From NCBI RefSeq assembly GCF_018687535.1, contig NZ_CP061295.1, positions 1,984,001 to 2,048,000 on the forward strand: a DNA stretch of 64,000 nt, read 5' to 3'. Positions 32,768-41,078 of the stretch are shown here, piece after piece. Numbering within the stretch: position 1 is the first letter of the stretch; every line of letters starts with the position of its first letter. Below the pieces are notes generated by a model, which ran no database searches, had not been told where the DNA came from, and worked only from the letters and a program-made list of their open reading frames with translations. A program made the translations under genes and the position numbers. Source of the stretch: Polynucleobacter sp. MWH-S4W17 (GTDB lineage: Bacteria > Pseudomonadota > Gammaproteobacteria > Burkholderiales > Burkholderiaceae).

Positions 32768-34063
32768 ATGCGTAAAAACACCTTGCCTGCTTTCCCCAGC
32801 AGCGCCAACATACATCCCATCAAAAGTGAAGTTAGCACTAACATCCACCAGCTCTATGTAGTTCCGACCCAAAAGCCCACCCCAAATACTCACCGCCTAA
32901 GAGAAGGTGAGCTGATTTTGTATAAAAGGGATCGCAGTGATGTGTGGCAAGCCCGCTTCAAACTCTTTGATCGTAAGTGGCATTCCATTTCCACCAAACA
33001 CCACAACTTAGAGTTTGCCAGTCGTGCCGCTTGTGAAATTTACGATGAAGCCCGCTTTAGAGAGCGTATGGGGGTTAGCTACACAAGACGCAAATTCGAT
33101 GCCATTGCCAAAGAAACCCTAAAAGAACTTCAAGATGAGATTGATGCAAACATTAAGGCAATGACCAATAAAGACTACATAAGGGTCATTAATAAGTATT
33201 TGCTTCCGTTCTTTGGCAAACGCTTTATAGAAAATATTAAAGCGGAGCACATGCGGGAATATGAGATTTGGCGCAACACACTCATGAAACGAACCCCACT
33301 AGCGAGCACATTAGCCACCCACTCTAGTGCTTACAACCGAATTATTAGCCTAGCAGTGCAACGAGGCTATATCAGCGCACAAGTACCATTAGCCCATTTA
33401 AGCCGTCGTGGCGCCAAAGGAAAATCTCGCCCTGCTTTTAGTCGTGCTGAATTAGATTACTTACTCAACTTTTTAAAAGACTACAGCTTGGGTGGGCATA
33501 GTGCATTAGCTAAAGAGATGCGCTTACTAAGCCGTGACTATATAGAGCTACTGATTAGCACTGGGATGCGTAGTGGCAAAGAGAGCTTGAACATTCACTG
33601 GAAGCACATTGAATGGTATGTAGATCACAAAACGGATAAGCGTTATTTGCGTATATGGGTAAGCGGCAAAACAGGGGCTCGTTATTTGATTGCCAAACAC
33701 TACGCAGAAGCGGCATTACAAAGACTCGCTAGTAGAGAGAAATTGTTTGCAGGGTTGACGCTGGATGAGGTGCTACGCAAGAAATACAACATTCCCTTAT
33801 TTAGATTAAGTGATGGCACACAGCCCAAGAGCTTTCACACAACCTTTATATGGCTGATGAAAGCTAGTGGCTTACTTAAAGATACCGCTACAGGGCAAAA
33901 CAGAACTCTTTATAGCCTGCGGCATACCTACGCAACGATGGCATTAATAGAGGGGAATATGGATGTGCACACACTGGCAAAGCAGATGGGCACTAGCGTG
34001 GGGATGTTAGAGAGGCATTACAGCAAGATGACAGCTACATTGGCGGCTGAGCGGCTGGCTTAG
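32768..34063 (+). CDS. Phage-type tyrosine recombinase (integrase)
   Basis: 431 residues. An extended N-terminal region carries an arm-binding-like segment (GELILYKRDRSDVWQARFK), a core-binding domain follows (about 110-210), and then the catalytic domain. Catalytic residues: Arg in ISTGMRSGKE, Lys in VSGKTGAR, the RH box as YSLRHTYATM, and the nucleophile in ERHYSKM. The YSLRHT form with Tyr in place of the first His is common in phage and island integrases. Located about 1.1 kb from the tRNA, it is the best candidate for inserting the 17.8-kb element. Confidence 0.93.
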   Translation: MRKNTLPAFPSSANIHPIKSEVSTNIHQLYVVPTQKPTPNTHRLREGELILYKRDRSDVWQARFKLFDRKWHSISTKHHNLEFASRAACEIYDEARFRERMGVSYTRRKFDAIAKETLKELQDEIDANIKAMTNKDYIRVINKYLLPFFGKRFIENIKAEHMREYEIWRNTLMKRTPLASTLATHSSAYNRIISLAVQRGYISAQVPLAHLSRRGAKGKSRPAFSRAELDYLLNFLKDYSLGGHSALAKEMRLLSRDYIELLISTGMRSGKESLNIHWKHIEWYVDHKTDKRYLRIWVSGKTGARYLIAKHYAEAALQRLASREKLFAGLTLDEVLRKKYNIPLFRLSDGTQPKSFHTTFIWLMKASGLLKDTATGQNRTLYSLRHTYATMALIEGNMDVHTLAKQMGTSVGMLERHYSKMTATLAAERLA

Positions 34064-34071
34064 CTGTGAAG

Positions 34072-34088
34072 TGTCGTTTTAAACGACA
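34072..34088. repeat. Island palindrome
   Basis: TGTCGTTTTAAACGACA, perfect arms, 8 bp after the integrase stop. Confidence 0.88.
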
Positions 34089-34294
34089 AACCATTTGGCA
34101 GCAGCATCGCTATGCCTGTCAGTCCCGCAAATATCTAAATCCGTATTTCTCAAAAAAACCCATAAAACCACCAGATTTGACTCAAATCTCCGCTTTTCTC
34201 GTAATAAGAATTATTACGAATACGAGGTGGGGTTAGATTTAAATCACCAGAGGCCGAGATCTCCAATGGCGTTAAAAATTGCGCGACTTATTTT

Positions 34295-34462
34295 TTAGGA
34301 TGCGCTACCCACCGACTTGATGGGCTTGATTAGCTGCTTACCTTTTTCAGTGCGGAGTTGCTGTTTTGCTGAAGCCACTTTTTTCTTTAATACGGAAACG
34401 CGAGCCTGCTCGGGAGAAAGTGGCTTAATAGGTTTGATGTTTTTAAATTCATAAAAGCGCAT
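34295..34462 (-). CDS. Small basic protein, 55 residues
   Basis: Reading the minus strand from ATG at 34462 gives 55 residues starting MRFYEFKNIKPIKPLSPEQA and then a basic coiled stretch (LKKKVASAKQQLRTEK). The position in line with two other short phage/plasmid-like genes, 22 bp downstream of the next one, supports coding. Unknown function. The gap 34064-34294 has the palindrome and no other clear gene. Confidence 0.5.
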   Translation of the reverse strand: MRFYEFKNIKPIKPLSPEQARVSVLKKKVASAKQQLRTEKGKQLIKPIKSVGSAS

Positions 34463-34484
34463 CAAGTATTTAAGCCACTTTCAT

Positions 34485-34634
34485 TTACTCACTTACTTCC
34501 GTGTAATTCAATACATTTCCAACGCCATACATATGCTCACCCAGCATCTTTGCGGCTAACTGGTTATCCGCATATACGAAAGTATTGGTAGTTTGGGTTG
34601 GACTTATGCGAACCCACAGAAGATATTTCTTCAT
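34485..34634 (-). CDS. Small protein, 49 residues
   Basis: Minus-strand ATG at 34634 overlaps the upstream gene's stop by 4 bp (ATGA), a strong sign of translational coupling. The product is MKKYLLWVRISPTQTTN followed by FVYADNQLAAKMLGEHMYG. Unknown function; the layout suggests a conserved three-gene unit with its neighbours. Confidence 0.6.
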   Translation of the reverse strand: MKKYLLWVRISPTQTTNTFVYADNQLAAKMLGEHMYGVGNVLNYTEVSE

Positions 34635-35068
34635 CTTCCAAACCCAGCCCTGACTGCACCACTAGCCTGCTCAATCTGACCATCTAGCTCCCCCGCTTCT
34701 ACAGCAGCCTTAATCACTTCTAGCGTTTTGATTAAATCTTCGGCAGTAGCTACTTCAACTGCGGTTTTACCTTTAGCTAATTCAATAAGTTTTGCGCCAT
34801 AACGAACATTGACACAAACTTTTCCCTCGCTAGATACAAACCACCAAGGGCGAACTCTCTTTTGCATTTCAATACTTTTGCTAGAGCCATCAACATCTTT
34901 CACTGTTTTGAATTTCTTGACAGTAAAGGTATCGCCTGCCTTTTGAGCATTAGCGAGCTGTATTTGCTCCCAAATCTTTGTAGATAGCTTATTCCTGCGA
35001 TGTAGGATGGGCGGTACGCTGCTAGGTTTTTTTGATGCTGTCAATTTCAAACTTGTTAGTGCACTCAT
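34631..35068 (-). CDS. DUF6641-like protein
   Basis: 145 residues from the ATG at 35068 (MSALTSLKL), chosen because TAAAGGAGAA lies just upstream; the open frame extends further but without a ribosome site. The central RPWWFVSSEGKVCVNVRYG and TAEDLIKTLEVIKAAVEAGELD match DUF6641, found in phage and plasmid accessory regions. Function unknown. First gene of a coupled set with the two small genes to its left. Confidence 0.72.
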   Translation of the reverse strand: MSALTSLKLTASKKPSSVPPILHRRNKLSTKIWEQIQLANAQKAGDTFTVKKFKTVKDVDGSSKSIEMQKRVRPWWFVSSEGKVCVNVRYGAKLIELAKGKTAVEVATAEDLIKTLEVIKAAVEAGELDGQIEQASGAVRAGFGR

Positions 35069-35211
35069 TGTTTTCTCCTTTAAGTTAATGGGCACACTTA
35101 ATTTATTGTCAGAGTTTTCGGTTGAGCAACCACTTTTTTCCATGATCTGTCTGAATCTAATAATCAGAACCAGAATTAGTCTGCTTTTATTAGGTTTCAC
35201 TAAATAACTTT

Positions 35212-35508
35212 ATGCAAAGCTATCAAACCATCAAAGATATGAAGTTAAGGGATCATTGGCTGAAAGCTAATGGCTATAACCCATGTAACTTTTTCAATCC
35301 CAACCTAAAAACTAATTACATCCGAGCAAAAGCTGCCAGTAAACAGTTATTAAATGATTGCTTTGATCTTTTAACGCATAAACAAATTGAACTACTTCAG
35401 GCATTTAAAAATAAAGCTACTCAAAAACGCATTTATCAAGTTTTAAACTTATATAAAAAAATACGCAGGCAACTACATAGGCAAATAGAGCAACAGAAAA
35501 TGGTATAG
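35212..35508 (+). CDS. Hypothetical basic protein
   Basis: 98 residues, strongly basic and helical (KQLLNDCFDLLTHKQIELLQ, then KIRRQLHRQIEQQK). No signal. Divergent from the DUF6641 gene, 143 bp apart. A nucleic-acid-binding role is possible from composition only. Confidence 0.45.
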   Translation: MQSYQTIKDMKLRDHWLKANGYNPCNFFNPNLKTNYIRAKAASKQLLNDCFDLLTHKQIELLQAFKNKATQKRIYQVLNLYKKIRRQLHRQIEQQKMV

Positions 35509-35907
35509 CCAACCTTAATTGGCAAAAACGCGGGTTGTAATATAACGGCTAATGACCCCGCACTTGGTGTAACTGCTCTAAAGGTTACACATCACAAGTA
35601 GGCCGCAGGTTCCTACAATGCAAATCAATGCAACAGTAGGTTGAGAGTTTTAATACATCAGTCTCTCGAAATACCTTTTAGAGTCGTGTTAGCTAGAAGT
35701 GATGTCATACCAATCTAACATTGAGCGGCGGTTATCTTGATTCTTAAAAAATCAATATAGCCGTCGTTTGACTAAAAGTTCTGTCACCCAATCAATATCA
35801 AAGACAAATCAAAAGAAAGAAAAATGTGATGAGCGACAAGCGAAATCACAGGCGAACGCAGTTTGCCTTAAATGTCTGATACATTAATACAACTACTAGG
35901 AGAAATC
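35509..35907. other. 400-bp gene-poor stretch with hairpins
   Basis: No convincing gene. It contains an inverted repeat GTGTAAC...GTTACAC (about 35577-35600) and CCTAC...GTAGG (about 35617-35643), spaced like a structured leader or small RNA. AGGAGAAATC just before 35908 is the ribosome site of the next gene. Confidence 0.4.
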
Positions 35908-36390
35908 ATGGCTACCAAAAAAGGCACGGTCACTATAGCGGATTTAAATAAGCAACTGCGCGATGAGATGCTGTCGAGCCATAGAATTGAAATCGATTTT
36001 TACCTAGAAGGAAACTTAGAAGAAGTCATTTGCGATAAAGTCCTTAACCTCATTACAGTAGCTAAAAAAGCTGGTATTGAGAATTATTATTGTGAATTTT
36101 TAACATCAGATAAATTTTTGACAAAAATAAGGAAGAGTAAGGATCTATCGCAATCGCATTATTTGTATAAATTTCTAACTAAGGATCTTGAGCTGTTCAA
36201 AAAAAATCAAATTGCAGGTCACAAATTAACGAAGACCTCCACCGCTGCCGAGACATTGCTTAGATGGTATTCATCGCATGGGGCTAAAAAAATCTTCTAT
36301 CACCATAGTCGTGCTTCTGATTTCACAATTGCAAAAACTAAAGCCCAATTAGACGAAGCACTAACCTTAACCAAAAAAATTACCCCCTAG
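35908..36390 (+). CDS. Hypothetical protein
   Basis: 160 residues from the ATG at 35908 (MATKKGTVTI), which has AGGAGAAATC directly upstream; the frame continues 12 codons further without a ribosome site. Charged, helical, no signal. GHKLTKTSTAAETLLRWYSS and IFYHHSRASDFTIAK are its most distinctive parts. No family recognised. The gap to the recombinase gene (252 bp) holds the hairpin CGTGGC-GTAAAT-GCCACG at 36477-36494. Confidence 0.5.
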   Translation: MATKKGTVTIADLNKQLRDEMLSSHRIEIDFYLEGNLEEVICDKVLNLITVAKKAGIENYYCEFLTSDKFLTKIRKSKDLSQSHYLYKFLTKDLELFKKNQIAGHKLTKTSTAAETLLRWYSSHGAKKIFYHHSRASDFTIAKTKAQLDEALTLTKKITP

Positions 36391-36642
36391 CAACATAAAT
36401 TATTCTCCCTCGCTGGCTTGGGTAGCTGACCCGAAAATCAAACTGCTTGTAGGGCTTTTAAACAGGTCTTTTAGTTCGTGGCGTAAATGCCACGATAAAT
36501 ATAAGAGAATTACGAGACTCTTATGTTTTACGCTAAGTCATTGAATTTAGTGGAGATCTTAATCAACCATTTTCGGTTGCCCTAACCTAATCTAAGAAAA
36601 CATACTGTAGCTCTGCATTTAATATTTTTCAGGGAGATACAG

Positions 36643-37209
36643 ATGTCACAAGCCAAAGTTTTAACGGCACAAGAACTGCGCAGAGTTTTAGATTACACAG
36701 CTACACGCAGGCATAGCATGCGTAATCGCGCTATGTTGCTGCTTACGCACTATGCGGGTATGCGAGTAGGTGAAGTTGCCGCTCTACGCATAAACGATGT
36801 TTTAAACGGCGACAACACTATTAAGGGTGAAGTGCGCTTATTGCCCGATCAAACAAAGGGCAAACATGCCCGCACTGTTTATTTAAATGTGCGGATGCAA
36901 AAAGAATTAGCCCAGTACATCAAAGTGCTCAAAATTAAGGATGTCAGCAAACCCCTGTTCTATACGCAGAAAAAGGATGGGTTTAGTGCGAACTCCTTGA
37001 CCCAGTACTTCTTTTATCTTTATCGCAATGTCGGCCTAGCTGGATGTAGCTCACATTCAGGTAGAAGGTCATTTCTTACTGGACTTGCCAATAAAGGCAC
37101 AGCAATTCATATATTGAAGAGTCTGGCTGGGCACCGCAACATCAGCACCACTGCTACCTATCTGTATAGCAGCCCTGATCAGCTTAAAGCTGCTGTCGAG
37201 CTCGTTTAA
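36643..37209 (+). CDS. Catalytic-domain-only tyrosine recombinase
   Basis: 188 residues, about the size of FimB/FimE. The whole protein is a tyrosine recombinase catalytic core: Arg in YAGMRVGEVAAL, Lys in QTKGKHARTVYL, HxxR as SSHSGRRSFLT, LAGHRNIST and the nucleophile in ATYLYSS. There is no N-terminal core-binding domain. Such short recombinases act as invertases or on compact sites. It is well preserved and could act on the tRNA-derived repeats in trans, which is inference. Preceded by CAGGGAGATACAG. Confidence 0.9.
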   Translation: MSQAKVLTAQELRRVLDYTATRRHSMRNRAMLLLTHYAGMRVGEVAALRINDVLNGDNTIKGEVRLLPDQTKGKHARTVYLNVRMQKELAQYIKVLKIKDVSKPLFYTQKKDGFSANSLTQYFFYLYRNVGLAGCSSHSGRRSFLTGLANKGTAIHILKSLAGHRNISTTATYLYSSPDQLKAAVELV

Positions 37210-37546
37210 CCTTAGCGAAATCAGTAAAAACAGTCCCAGTGTATTTGTCGTTAACTCGTGTTTTCTTTAAGTTGACCGTAAAAGCTAAACCCCTTGTAGC
37301 AAGCCTATGACCAAACCACTTACACAACACTTCAACTCTAGTGCCTTTCTTTTTACTATCAAGAATAAGCACTTGATCGCCTAGCAAGAAGGTGCCACTA
37401 AATGTTGACCCCCTATATTTCGCGTCAATAATTTCTATTACACGAGCGTTCCTTACTTTTATAGGATTTATTGGTTTAGCTATCTTTGTCGTATTAGGGC
37501 AGTCATGTTGCTGTTCCCACACTGGTGCTTTTAGATAGAAATCCAT
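37184..37546 (-). CDS. Hypothetical protein
   Basis: 120 residues, basic, beta-rich. Starts MDFYLKAPVWEQQ, and the centre has RGSTFSGTFLLGDQVLILDSKKK, resembling a small barrel fold. Its 3' end overlaps the recombinase 3' end by 26 bp tail-to-tail. No family recognised. Confidence 0.5.
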   Translation of the reverse strand: MDFYLKAPVWEQQHDCPNTTKIAKPINPIKVRNARVIEIIDAKYRGSTFSGTFLLGDQVLILDSKKKGTRVEVLCKWFGHRLATRGLAFTVNLKKTRVNDKYTGTVFTDFAKVKRARQQL

Positions 37547-37606
37547 ATAACCCCCTATAGTTGCTTACAAGTTGTTATAAGAATACCTTACCCCTCTATA
37601 TAAACA

Positions 37607-38416
37607 TCATTCCTTCTTAGTCTTTTTAGCTCTATTACTCGTTACCACCCATTCATGGGGCGCTGTATTGGGAAAACTCATTTCAGTAGCATTTGCCATT
37701 AAGAACATGGCTTTCTTCAAAATGTCACTAGCCACATTACTTGCCTGAGTTCGTAAGTCACCCTGATCTGGCACCTCCCCTCTTTTTAATAATCCTCTAA
37801 ATAGCGTTGGATGCAATTCCTGCTCTTTAGCAAAGTTATAGAGCTTGAAGTCTTTCTTATCTTTTTGCTTTTCATACTCCCTATATACCTGCATCCACTT
37901 TTTAATCGTGGCATAGGTTAACTTGGTTTCACGCTCTTGATGCACTTGGGCAGTGCTGTAATCCCAACGATCAAATTCATCTGAATACAACTTGTGCGCT
38001 TTAAGAATCTCATTGAACTGCTCTTTAAGTGCAGCTGGAGATAGATTAAGCGGCACTTCAATCTTAAGTAGTGGCGGCTTCTTTTGATCTTTGGATTTCT
38101 TCACTTCAATCTTTAGGTCAGCAATTTGCATTGGCTGATAAGGCACAACTTCAGCAAAGATCTTGTAGCCCCTCTCTAGCCACCACTTACTAAATGTCTT
38201 GCCCCGCAAATCTCCAAAGTGTTCCAATGCTTCTTGAGCCTTGCTAGTAGGAAACTCATTCGTCTCACAAATCTTGTGATACCAAGGCGATGTTTGCAGT
38301 ACATCAAACCATGCCTCATACAAAGTTCCTTTTGCTTTAGCGGCAGCTGCTTCAGGGGTTTGCGCAAAGATGCGCTCTTCAGGACCCAAGCCCTTGTAGT
38401 AGAAATCCATCGCCAT
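37607..38416 (-). CDS. Hypothetical protein, phage/plasmid-like
   Basis: 269 residues, charged, without signal. The N-terminus MAMDFYYKGLGPEERIFAQ resembles the start of the neighbouring 120-residue protein (MDFYLKAP). The C-terminal half has a helix-rich region (IKKWMQVYREYEKQKDKKDF). Codirectional with the previous gene, 60 bp apart. No family recognised. Confidence 0.5.
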   Translation of the reverse strand: MAMDFYYKGLGPEERIFAQTPEAAAAKAKGTLYEAWFDVLQTSPWYHKICETNEFPTSKAQEALEHFGDLRGKTFSKWWLERGYKIFAEVVPYQPMQIADLKIEVKKSKDQKKPPLLKIEVPLNLSPAALKEQFNEILKAHKLYSDEFDRWDYSTAQVHQERETKLTYATIKKWMQVYREYEKQKDKKDFKLYNFAKEQELHPTLFRGLLKRGEVPDQGDLRTQASNVASDILKKAMFLMANATEMSFPNTAPHEWVVTSNRAKKTKKE

Positions 38417-38544
38417 TTAGGTAGCTGACCTTTCTTTCATATGCCTAAAAAAACACCATTTTGAGATTTCTAATAGATACATGCAGCACAAAAACGCTTT
38501 ACCAATTCTATCAATCAGTGCTGCTATTTAAAAAGGAATTAAAA

Positions 38545-39333
38545 ATGAATGCAATCGTAGAAACAACTAATGCAGTAGTAGCAACATCTGTCGTTTTAAA
38601 CGACAAAGCAGCAGCAATTAATACTAATAATGCACTCAAATCGCTTATTAGCATTGAAGCAAATCGTATTACATGGGAACAGGGTGCATACAAAACAAGC
38701 AATCAAGCTTTATATGCTGTTTTGGCTGATTGTTTAGCTTATTGCGGTGAGCTGACTTTAGAACAAGCTAAAGTGCGTAGCGAGTCTTTGGAGAAGTTTT
38801 TCAAAGAACGCAACTACACCTACAAGAAAGAGCTGCCTCTTGCTACTCGAGTCGTTCGGGCAGTCTTTGGCAACATTGATCGTCGTCGTGTAAGCACTTA
38901 TTCACTCGTGTTGCGTCAAGCTCAAAAGTGCAGAGTAGCTATTGCTGACTTAGCAACTTGGATTGAGGAAAACGGCGGCATACAAGAGATTCGTCTTGGT
39001 CGTAGCGCAACCTATATCAGCCCTAAAGCAAAAGCTGAAATCGCTAAAGCAGTCGTGGCAGGTCGTGAAAGCTATTTAGGCTTTGCTAAGTCAGAGTTGC
39101 TATCGCATGTTGCAGATGCTGATTTTATGGGGGATGCATGTGTATTACTTGCTGAACAACAAGCTGATGGCAGCTTTGGTATCCGAGCCGTATTACGAAG
39201 CGATGGATTGGTGAATGCTGCTTTTGTAGCTCTGTATGGCAAGCAACAAGAAATCCTAGCTGAAGCCAAGGCAACTATTGCAGCGGCGAATGATGCCGAT
39301 GGCGCTGTAGTTACACAAACTAAAGCGGCTTAA
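38545..39333 (+). CDS. Hypothetical protein, first gene of AAA+ unit
   Basis: 262 residues from the ATG at 38545, with AAAAAGGAATT upstream. An N-terminal segment TSVVLNDKA is encoded by a copy of the island palindrome. The middle has a basic helical region (LPLATRVVRAVFGNIDRRRVSTYSL), possibly DNA-binding, and the C-terminus is Ala-rich. Next gene 61 bp downstream is an AAA+ ATPase. No family recognised. Confidence 0.55.
   Translation: MNAIVETTNAVVATSVVLNDKAAAINTNNALKSLISIEANRITWEQGAYKTSNQALYAVLADCLAYCGELTLEQAKVRSESLEKFFKERNYTYKKELPLATRVVRAVFGNIDRRRVSTYSLVLRQAQKCRVAIADLATWIEENGGIQEIRLGRSATYISPKAKAEIAKAVVAGRESYLGFAKSELLSHVADADFMGDACVLLAEQQADGSFGIRAVLRSDGLVNAAFVALYGKQQEILAEAKATIAAANDADGAVVTQTKAA
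38589..38605. repeat. Island palindrome inside a coding sequence
   Basis: TGTCGTTTTAAACGACA, perfect arms, in frame near the 5' end of the gene starting at 38545; the only copy seen inside a gene. Confidence 0.85.
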
Positions 39334-39394
39334 ACAAGATTGGAGGGCGTTATGAGCGCTCTCCACTTACCAATATACAAAAGGAATAACCAAA

Positions 39395-40078
39395 ATGCTT
39401 ATTAATAAGGAGCCATTTCATGAACCTCAAACGATTAACGACATTATCTTTGGCAATACCGAAAGTCGCTTGCGAATCGAGGATATTGTCAGCGATACCG
39501 AAACGATACCTAGTAGCGGCAAATCAGCCATTCTTTTATACGGAGTCTTTGGAACAGGCAAGACCACTCTCGCAAAAATGCTACCTAACGCAATCGAACA
39601 GGGTAAGACGGGTGAAGACTTAAGCTTGCCCGAAGAAATGATTGCGTGTCAGCAGGGATTCTCGGGTCCGCAAGTAATGACTTTGATTGAAGCTATTTTA
39701 AGTAGGTCATCAATTAATGCCAGCGGCTTGCATTACTTCATCATTGATGAGGTAGATAACCTAACCAAGCTGGCTCAGCAAAGTTTAAAGTCAGCGCTCA
39801 ATACGACTAGGGGCGTATTCATACTCACCACTAACAATGTCTCACAGCTTGATAAGGGTTTGTTAGATCGCTGCGTCTTAGTCGAAATGAATGCAGCACA
39901 AGCTAGCGAGTATTTGAATGTGGCGAGAGCTATTGTTAGCAAGACAGGGGTTGATATTGCAGATGTTGATTTATTGCTCACGATTCAAGCAGCTAATGGG
40001 TCATTTCGCAACATCATTCACAACATTGGAAGACTGGCTCGGCGTAAGAGTCAAGTCCCACCTAATGTCATTTATTAA
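39395..40078 (+). CDS. AAA+ ATPase, clamp-loader/RuvB-like
   Basis: 227 residues. Walker A is YGVFGTGKTTLAK, Walker B is YFIIDEVDNL, sensor 1 is FILTTNN, and an arginine-finger-type motif is KGLLDRCVLVEM. The order and size match small clamp-loader-like AAA+ proteins that handle DNA or replication complexes. Together with the genes on both sides it forms a three-gene unit closed by a terminator at 40546. Role in the element (replication or defence) is open. Confidence 0.85.
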   Translation: MLINKEPFHEPQTINDIIFGNTESRLRIEDIVSDTETIPSSGKSAILLYGVFGTGKTTLAKMLPNAIEQGKTGEDLSLPEEMIACQQGFSGPQVMTLIEAILSRSSINASGLHYFIIDEVDNLTKLAQQSLKSALNTTRGVFILTTNNVSQLDKGLLDRCVLVEMNAAQASEYLNVARAIVSKTGVDIADVDLLLTIQAANGSFRNIIHNIGRLARRKSQVPPNVIY

Positions 40079-40088
40079 GGAGAATATT

Positions 40089-40523
40089 ATGACCAATATT
40101 ACAAAAGAAGCTGACATGCAAGTGCAGCATATCATCAGCCATTCAATTGCTGAATTTGCGTATGAGTATGGTTTTGAAAAAAAGTTCAAAGAGCAAAGTG
40201 CGTTTTTTGATTTGTTCAATCAAAAAATATCTAACCAAGGATATTCAGAAAAGCATTACCCTTCAATATCAAGCGGATTAACTACTAAACTGCCAACAAC
40301 ACAGCTAGGTGATGGATTTGACTATGAAGAGTTGTTTTTAGAAAGCTGGCAGACCAATGTTGGCGGCTTAAATCCAATCTTTGCAGAACAGTTCTTCACT
40401 GACACTAAGCTATGTTGGTACATCACTTATCAACTTACACTTCCAGGCAATATCTACACTGCTTCAGCAAAGTATTGGGAAGACAGCAATCCGCAATTAA
40501 GTATCTTTCGGAGAGAGCTATAG
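40089..40523 (+). CDS. Hypothetical protein, third gene of AAA+ unit
   Basis: 144 residues from the ATG at 40089, preceded by TAAGGAGA; the open frame starts much earlier but overlaps the AAA+ gene. Acidic and aromatic-rich (GDGFDYEELFLESWQ, LCWYITYQLTLPG). No family recognised. Follows the AAA+ gene by 10 bp. Confidence 0.55.
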   Translation: MTNITKEADMQVQHIISHSIAEFAYEYGFEKKFKEQSAFFDLFNQKISNQGYSEKHYPSISSGLTTKLPTTQLGDGFDYEELFLESWQTNVGGLNPIFAEQFFTDTKLCWYITYQLTLPGNIYTASAKYWEDSNPQLSIFRREL

Positions 40524-40545
40524 TGTTTTTAGCTGACCCATTTAG

Positions 40546-40572
40546 AGCCCACTTTTATAGTGGGCTTTTTTG
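40546..40572 (+). terminator. Rho-independent terminator
   Basis: AGCCCACT-TTTAT-AGTGGGCT followed by a T-run, closing the AAA+ unit. Confidence 0.88.
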
Positions 40573-40576
40573 CTTA

Positions 40577-40593
40577 TGTCGTTTTAAACGACA
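40577..40593. repeat. Island palindrome
   Basis: TGTCGTTTTAAACGACA, perfect arms, just after the terminator and followed by CTTCAAGC. Confidence 0.88.
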
Positions 40594-40606
40594 CTTCAAG
40601 CTAGAG

Positions 40607-40774
40607 CTACTTTCGCCTACGATTCCTCTGCTCAAACTCAATAGCCTCTTGTAGTAGAGCTTTTTGCTTATCTTCTTCTTTGTGGCGCTTAATTAAGTCT
40701 TTACCCGTGATGACTTGTTGATCATTTAGTAATGACTCTAGCGTGGGCTTACTCTTCCCACGGGAATCGTTCAC
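40607..40774 (-). CDS. Small charged protein, GTG start, 55 residues
   Basis: Minus-strand GTG at 40774 starts within the end of the neighbouring small gene (26-bp overlap) and gives VNDSRGKSKPTLESLLNDQQ followed by a charged helix (RHKEEDKQKALLQEAIEF). Start and coding status are tentative. Unknown function. Confidence 0.4.
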   Translation of the reverse strand: MNDSRGKSKPTLESLLNDQQVITGKDLIKRHKEEDKQKALLQEAIEFEQRNRRRK

Positions 40775-40961
40775 GACTTAACTCCTCCATAATTTGACTC
40801 TTACTCTTGGCGGCTCGTTTAGAGCGATTGGTGCCATGCTTTGCCCAGTGAGCTTGATCGGCATGTATCTCTGCCAGCTCATTCTTGGAGTCTTCGGCTA
40901 AAGAAGTTAACTTCTCAGTCTTAATCTTGCCCAAAAACTCTAGGTTGGATTCATTGCTCAT
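40749..40961 (-). CDS. Small charged protein, 70 residues
   Basis: 70 residues, highly charged (KIKTEKLTSLAEDSKNE, TNRSKRAAKSKSQ), ending ERFPWEE. The tail resembles antitoxin-like or small adaptor ends, but no family is recognised. Likely co-transcribed with the 55-residue gene. Divergent from the restriction endonuclease gene. Confidence 0.5.
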   Translation of the reverse strand: MSNESNLEFLGKIKTEKLTSLAEDSKNELAEIHADQAHWAKHGTNRSKRAAKSKSQIMEELSRERFPWEE

Positions 40962-41078
40962 TAGTCACTTTAATTCTTTCCAAATAAACACTAAAAATTG
41001 CATTTAAGAACTCATGTAAATCAAATTTTTATAACTAGGTTACCATTTCTAATATATCTGATAATTTTGGAGAATCTA

